Assembly: GCA_002359895.1 (NCBI GenBank)
Contig: DEOB01000010.1
Coordinates: forward strand, 444,919 to 508,918
Source: Stenotrophomonas sp. UBA2629
Lineage (GTDB): Bacteria; Pseudomonadota; Gammaproteobacteria; Xanthomonadales; Xanthomonadaceae
Direction of reading: 5' to 3'
Length of the DNA: 64,000 bases
In this document: positions 61,962 through 64,000 of the stretch, in pieces
How the letters are laid out: the number at the start of each line of letters is the position of its first letter
Position numbering within the stretch: position 1 is the first letter of the stretch
Position numbers and translations under genes: made by a program
Notes under the pieces: generated by a model
Database searches by the model: none
Seen by the model: only the letters and a program-made list of their open reading frames with translations
Told to the model about the DNA's origin: nothing

Positions 61962-63217
61962 CAGCCTTCCCAATCCGCCAGTTTCTTGGCGACCGCCACG
62001 TTCTTCAGCGTCACGTACTTGGGCAGCCCGTCGCGGCCGTAAGGCAGTGGCGCCTCGCCACGGATCAACGGCTGCAGGTAGCGGCGCGCTTTTTCAGTGA
62101 TGCCAAAACCATCGCGGCGGATGAAGCCGGCGGGCATTTTCTTCTCGTGGTTGGCCACCTTGGACAGCGGCGCGGCTTCGATCTTCCAGCGATACGGCAC
62201 ATCCGAACTGCGCACGATCACCGGCATCACCGAGTTGTGGCCCTTCAAGGCGAACTGCACCGCTGCCTTGCCCACCGCCTGCGCCTGCTCCCAGTCGGTC
62301 TTTGAGGCGATATGGCGCGCCGAGCGCTGCAGGTAGTCGGGCAGGGTCCAATGCACTTTGTAGCCGAGCTCGGCCTTCACCCGGTTGGCGAGATAAGACG
62401 CCACGCCACCCAGTTGGGTGTGGCCGAATGAGTCCTTGACCCCGCCGGCGTCGGCAACAAACCGGCCATCTGCGGTATGGATGCCTTCGCTTGCCACCAC
62501 CACGCAGAAGCCGACTTTGGCTACCACCTGCTTCACCTTGGCCAGAAACGCGGCTTCGTCATAGGCGCGCTCGGGCAACAGAATGATCTGCGGCGCATCG
62601 TCGGGGTTCTCACCGGCCAACCCGGCGGCGGCGGCCAGCCAACCGGCGTGGCGGCCCATGGCCTCGTAAATGAACACGCGCGTGGAGGTCTCGGCCATCG
62701 CTGCCACGTCCAGGGCGGCTTCGCGTACCGACACGGCGGTGTACTTGGCCGCCGAGCCGAAGCCTGGGCAGGTGTCGGTGACTGCCAGGTCGTTGTCGAT
62801 GGTCTTGGGCACGCCGACACAGGTCAGCGGGTAGCCGTATTCCTTGGCCAGCTGTGAGACTTTCAGTGCGGTATCGGCCGAATCATTGCCGCCGTTGTAG
62901 AGAAACCAGCGCACATCGTGGGCCTTGAATACTTCAAGCAAGCGCTCGTACTTGGCCCTGTCCGCTTCCAATGACTTGAGCTTGTAGCGACACGAGCCGA
63001 ACGCGCCGCCAGGGGTATGGGCCAATGCGGCGATGTTGGCGGCGGACTCTCTGGAGGTGTCGATCAGCTCCTCGCGCAAGGCGCCCAAGATGCCGTTGCG
63101 TGCAGCCAACACTTTGATTTTCTTGGACCTTGCTTCGGCAATGACGGCCGAGGCGGTGGCGTTGATGACGGCGGTAACGCCACCGGACTGGGCATACAAC
63201 AGGGTGCCTTGGGACAT
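61961..63217 (-). CDS. pfp: Pyrophosphate-dependent 6-phosphofructokinase
   Basis: A 418-residue PFK-family enzyme phosphorylating fructose-6-phosphate with PPi. The donor motif reads GGNDS (about 109-113) with Asp at the second discriminating position, and the active-site block is PKTIDND with Lys138, both typical of PPi-dependent enzymes; ATP-PFK has GGDGS. EAMGRHAGW is the substrate block. ATG 63217 (MSQGTLLYAQSGG) starts at the conserved Gly-loop. Divergent from adk; overlaps the YiiX-like gene. Confidence 0.94.
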   Translation of the reverse strand: MSQGTLLYAQSGGVTAVINATASAVIAEARSKKIKVLAARNGILGALREELIDTSRESAANIAALAHTPGGAFGSCRYKLKSLEADRAKYERLLEVFKAHDVRWFLYNGGNDSADTALKVSQLAKEYGYPLTCVGVPKTIDNDLAVTDTCPGFGSAAKYTAVSVREAALDVAAMAETSTRVFIYEAMGRHAGWLAAAAGLAGENPDDAPQIILLPERAYDEAAFLAKVKQVVAKVGFCVVVASEGIHTADGRFVADAGGVKDSFGHTQLGGVASYLANRVKAELGYKVHWTLPDYLQRSARHIASKTDWEQAQAVGKAAVQFALKGHNSVMPVIVRSSDVPYRWKIEAAPLSKVANHEKKMPAGFIRRDGFGITEKARRYLQPLIRGEAPLPYGRDGLPKYVTLKNVAVAKKLADWEG

Positions 63218-63359
63218 GACGGGTATTCTCCGGGCGGGGGACATTTCCGGGACATTGGCCGGATGCGGTAAGCTGCACATATTGCGGTGCAGCGTGAATC
63301 GGCCCATGAGTCTAACGCCGCTGTCCGTCCCGTTTCCTCAAAACATATGGGAGTCAGGA

Positions 63360-63923
63360 ATGCGATTGGTTCTGTTGGGACCGCCCGGTTCGGGCAAGGG
63401 CACGCAGGCAACCCGCCTGAAAGAAGAACTGCAGATTCCGCACATTTCCACCGGTGATCTGCTGCGCGCCGAAGTGGCCGCCGGCACTGAGTTGGGCAAG
63501 CAGGCCAAGGCCGTGATGGACTCGGGCAACCTGGTTTCCGATGACATTCTGCTGGGCATGCTGGAATCGCGCCTGTCGCAGGCTGATACCGCCAAGGGCT
63601 TCATCCTCGACGGCTACCCGCGCAATGTTGCCCAGGCCAATGCGCTGGGCGAGCTGCTGAGCAAGCTCAACCAGCCGCTGGACGCCATTGTGCAGTTGGA
63701 TGTGCCGACCGAACTGCTGGTCGAGCGTATTGCCGGCCGCGCGCAGGAGCAGGGCCGCGCTGATGACAATCCCGAATCGGTGCGCCAGCGTCTGCAGGTC
63801 TACAACAACTCCACCGCGCCGGTCATCGACTTCTACGCCGCCAAGGGCACCTTGGCCCGCGTCGATGGCGTTGGTGAGCTGAGCGACGTGCTGGCTCGCA
63901 TCCTGGCGGCGATCAAGCGCTGA
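63360..63923 (+). CDS. adk: Adenylate kinase (short form)
   Basis: A 187-residue Adk equilibrating AMP, ADP and ATP. P-loop LLGPPGSGKGTQ (about 5-16), ISTGDLLRAEV and FILDGYPRN blocks are clear. The LID between AGRAQEQGRADDNPESVRQRL is very short, the lidless short form (typical E. coli Adk is 214 residues). ATG 63360 follows GGAGTCAGGA. Downstream to the window end only about 77 nt remain, with no gene visible. Confidence 0.95.
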   Translation: MRLVLLGPPGSGKGTQATRLKEELQIPHISTGDLLRAEVAAGTELGKQAKAVMDSGNLVSDDILLGMLESRLSQADTAKGFILDGYPRNVAQANALGELLSKLNQPLDAIVQLDVPTELLVERIAGRAQEQGRADDNPESVRQRLQVYNNSTAPVIDFYAAKGTLARVDGVGELSDVLARILAAIKR

Positions 63924-64000
63924 TGAAATACGGCTGCGGCGGGTAACCGTCGTGGCCGTCAGCGTAGAGGGTGCAGGCCTAAACGCAAACGCCCGGCTTC

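Overview
The window looks like a chromosomal segment of a Xanthomonadaceae gammaproteobacterium, most likely Stenotrophomonas. It is GC-rich. It carries the gene order tolC-pcm-TetR / MFP-RND, which matches the tolCSm-pcm-smeRo-smeO-smeP cluster described in S. maltophilia. It also holds short GTAG-headed palindromes of the SMAG type (two at 44.36-44.48 kb and an inverted pair at 61.23-61.30 kb). No prophage, integrase, IS element, CRISPR array, tRNA or rRNA was seen, so it reads as core genome with a few lineage-specific insertions.

Layout. (1) 0-2.9 kb: 3' end of an M16 peptidase followed 9 nt later by a C39-peptidase ABC exporter, probably the end of a ribosomal-peptide export locus starting outside the window. 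(2) 3-8 kb: envelope glycolipid genes (GT4 glycosyltransferase, O-antigen-ligase-like protein, LpxL-type acyltransferase, Kdo transferase WaaA). (3) 8.1-15.4 kb: SmeOP-TolC multidrug efflux, divergently arranged around a TetR operator region. (4) 15.5-20 kb: a large propeller-type membrane diguanylate cyclase and glutamate dehydrogenase. (5) 20-29.4 kb: one branched-chain amino-acid superoperon on the minus strand, ilvC-ilvG-ilvM-ilvA-leuA-leuC-leuD-leuB. It is preceded by a 38-residue leader peptide with an Ile/Leu/Val codon run and an attenuator hairpin. (6) 29.7-37.8 kb: a BTAD/SARP-like regulator, gamma-glutamyltransferase, a BCCT transporter, a TPP riboswitch with thiC, a DUF4136 lipoprotein and a two-TM channel homologue. 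(7) 38-44.3 kb: a ToxR/CadC-like membrane regulator, an AraC regulator and a TonB-dependent receptor. (8) 44.5-46.4 kb: an HDOD protein and the soluble pyrophosphatase. (9) 46.5-54.5 kb: an apparently complete iron/heme uptake locus with a Fur-box-like site, ECF sigma, FecR-like anti-sigma, STN-type TonB receptor, heme oxygenase, DUF454 protein, ExbB, ExbD and TonB. (10) 54.6-56.6 kb: an unusual two-HTH regulator and a beta-propeller protein. (11) 56.5-64 kb: a heptamer repeat, the membrane H+-pyrophosphatase, small envelope proteins, a gene broken by two homopolymer frameshifts, a YiiX-like protein, PPi-dependent phosphofructokinase and adenylate kinase.

How the genes work together. Amino-acid supply (ilv/leu/gdhA) appears controlled by translation-coupled attenuation. 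Iron limitation would act through Fur and the ECF sigma on heme import, heme opening by HemO, and the TonB-ExbBD energy system. Three pyrophosphate enzymes (soluble Ppa, membrane HppA, PPi-dependent Pfp) lie within about 18 kb, pointing to PPi-linked glycolysis. The best candidates for undescribed biology are the truncated M16/C39 export locus, the ToxR-like/AraC/receptor unit, the two-HTH regulator with its propeller partner, and the duplicated hairpins in the ilv leader.
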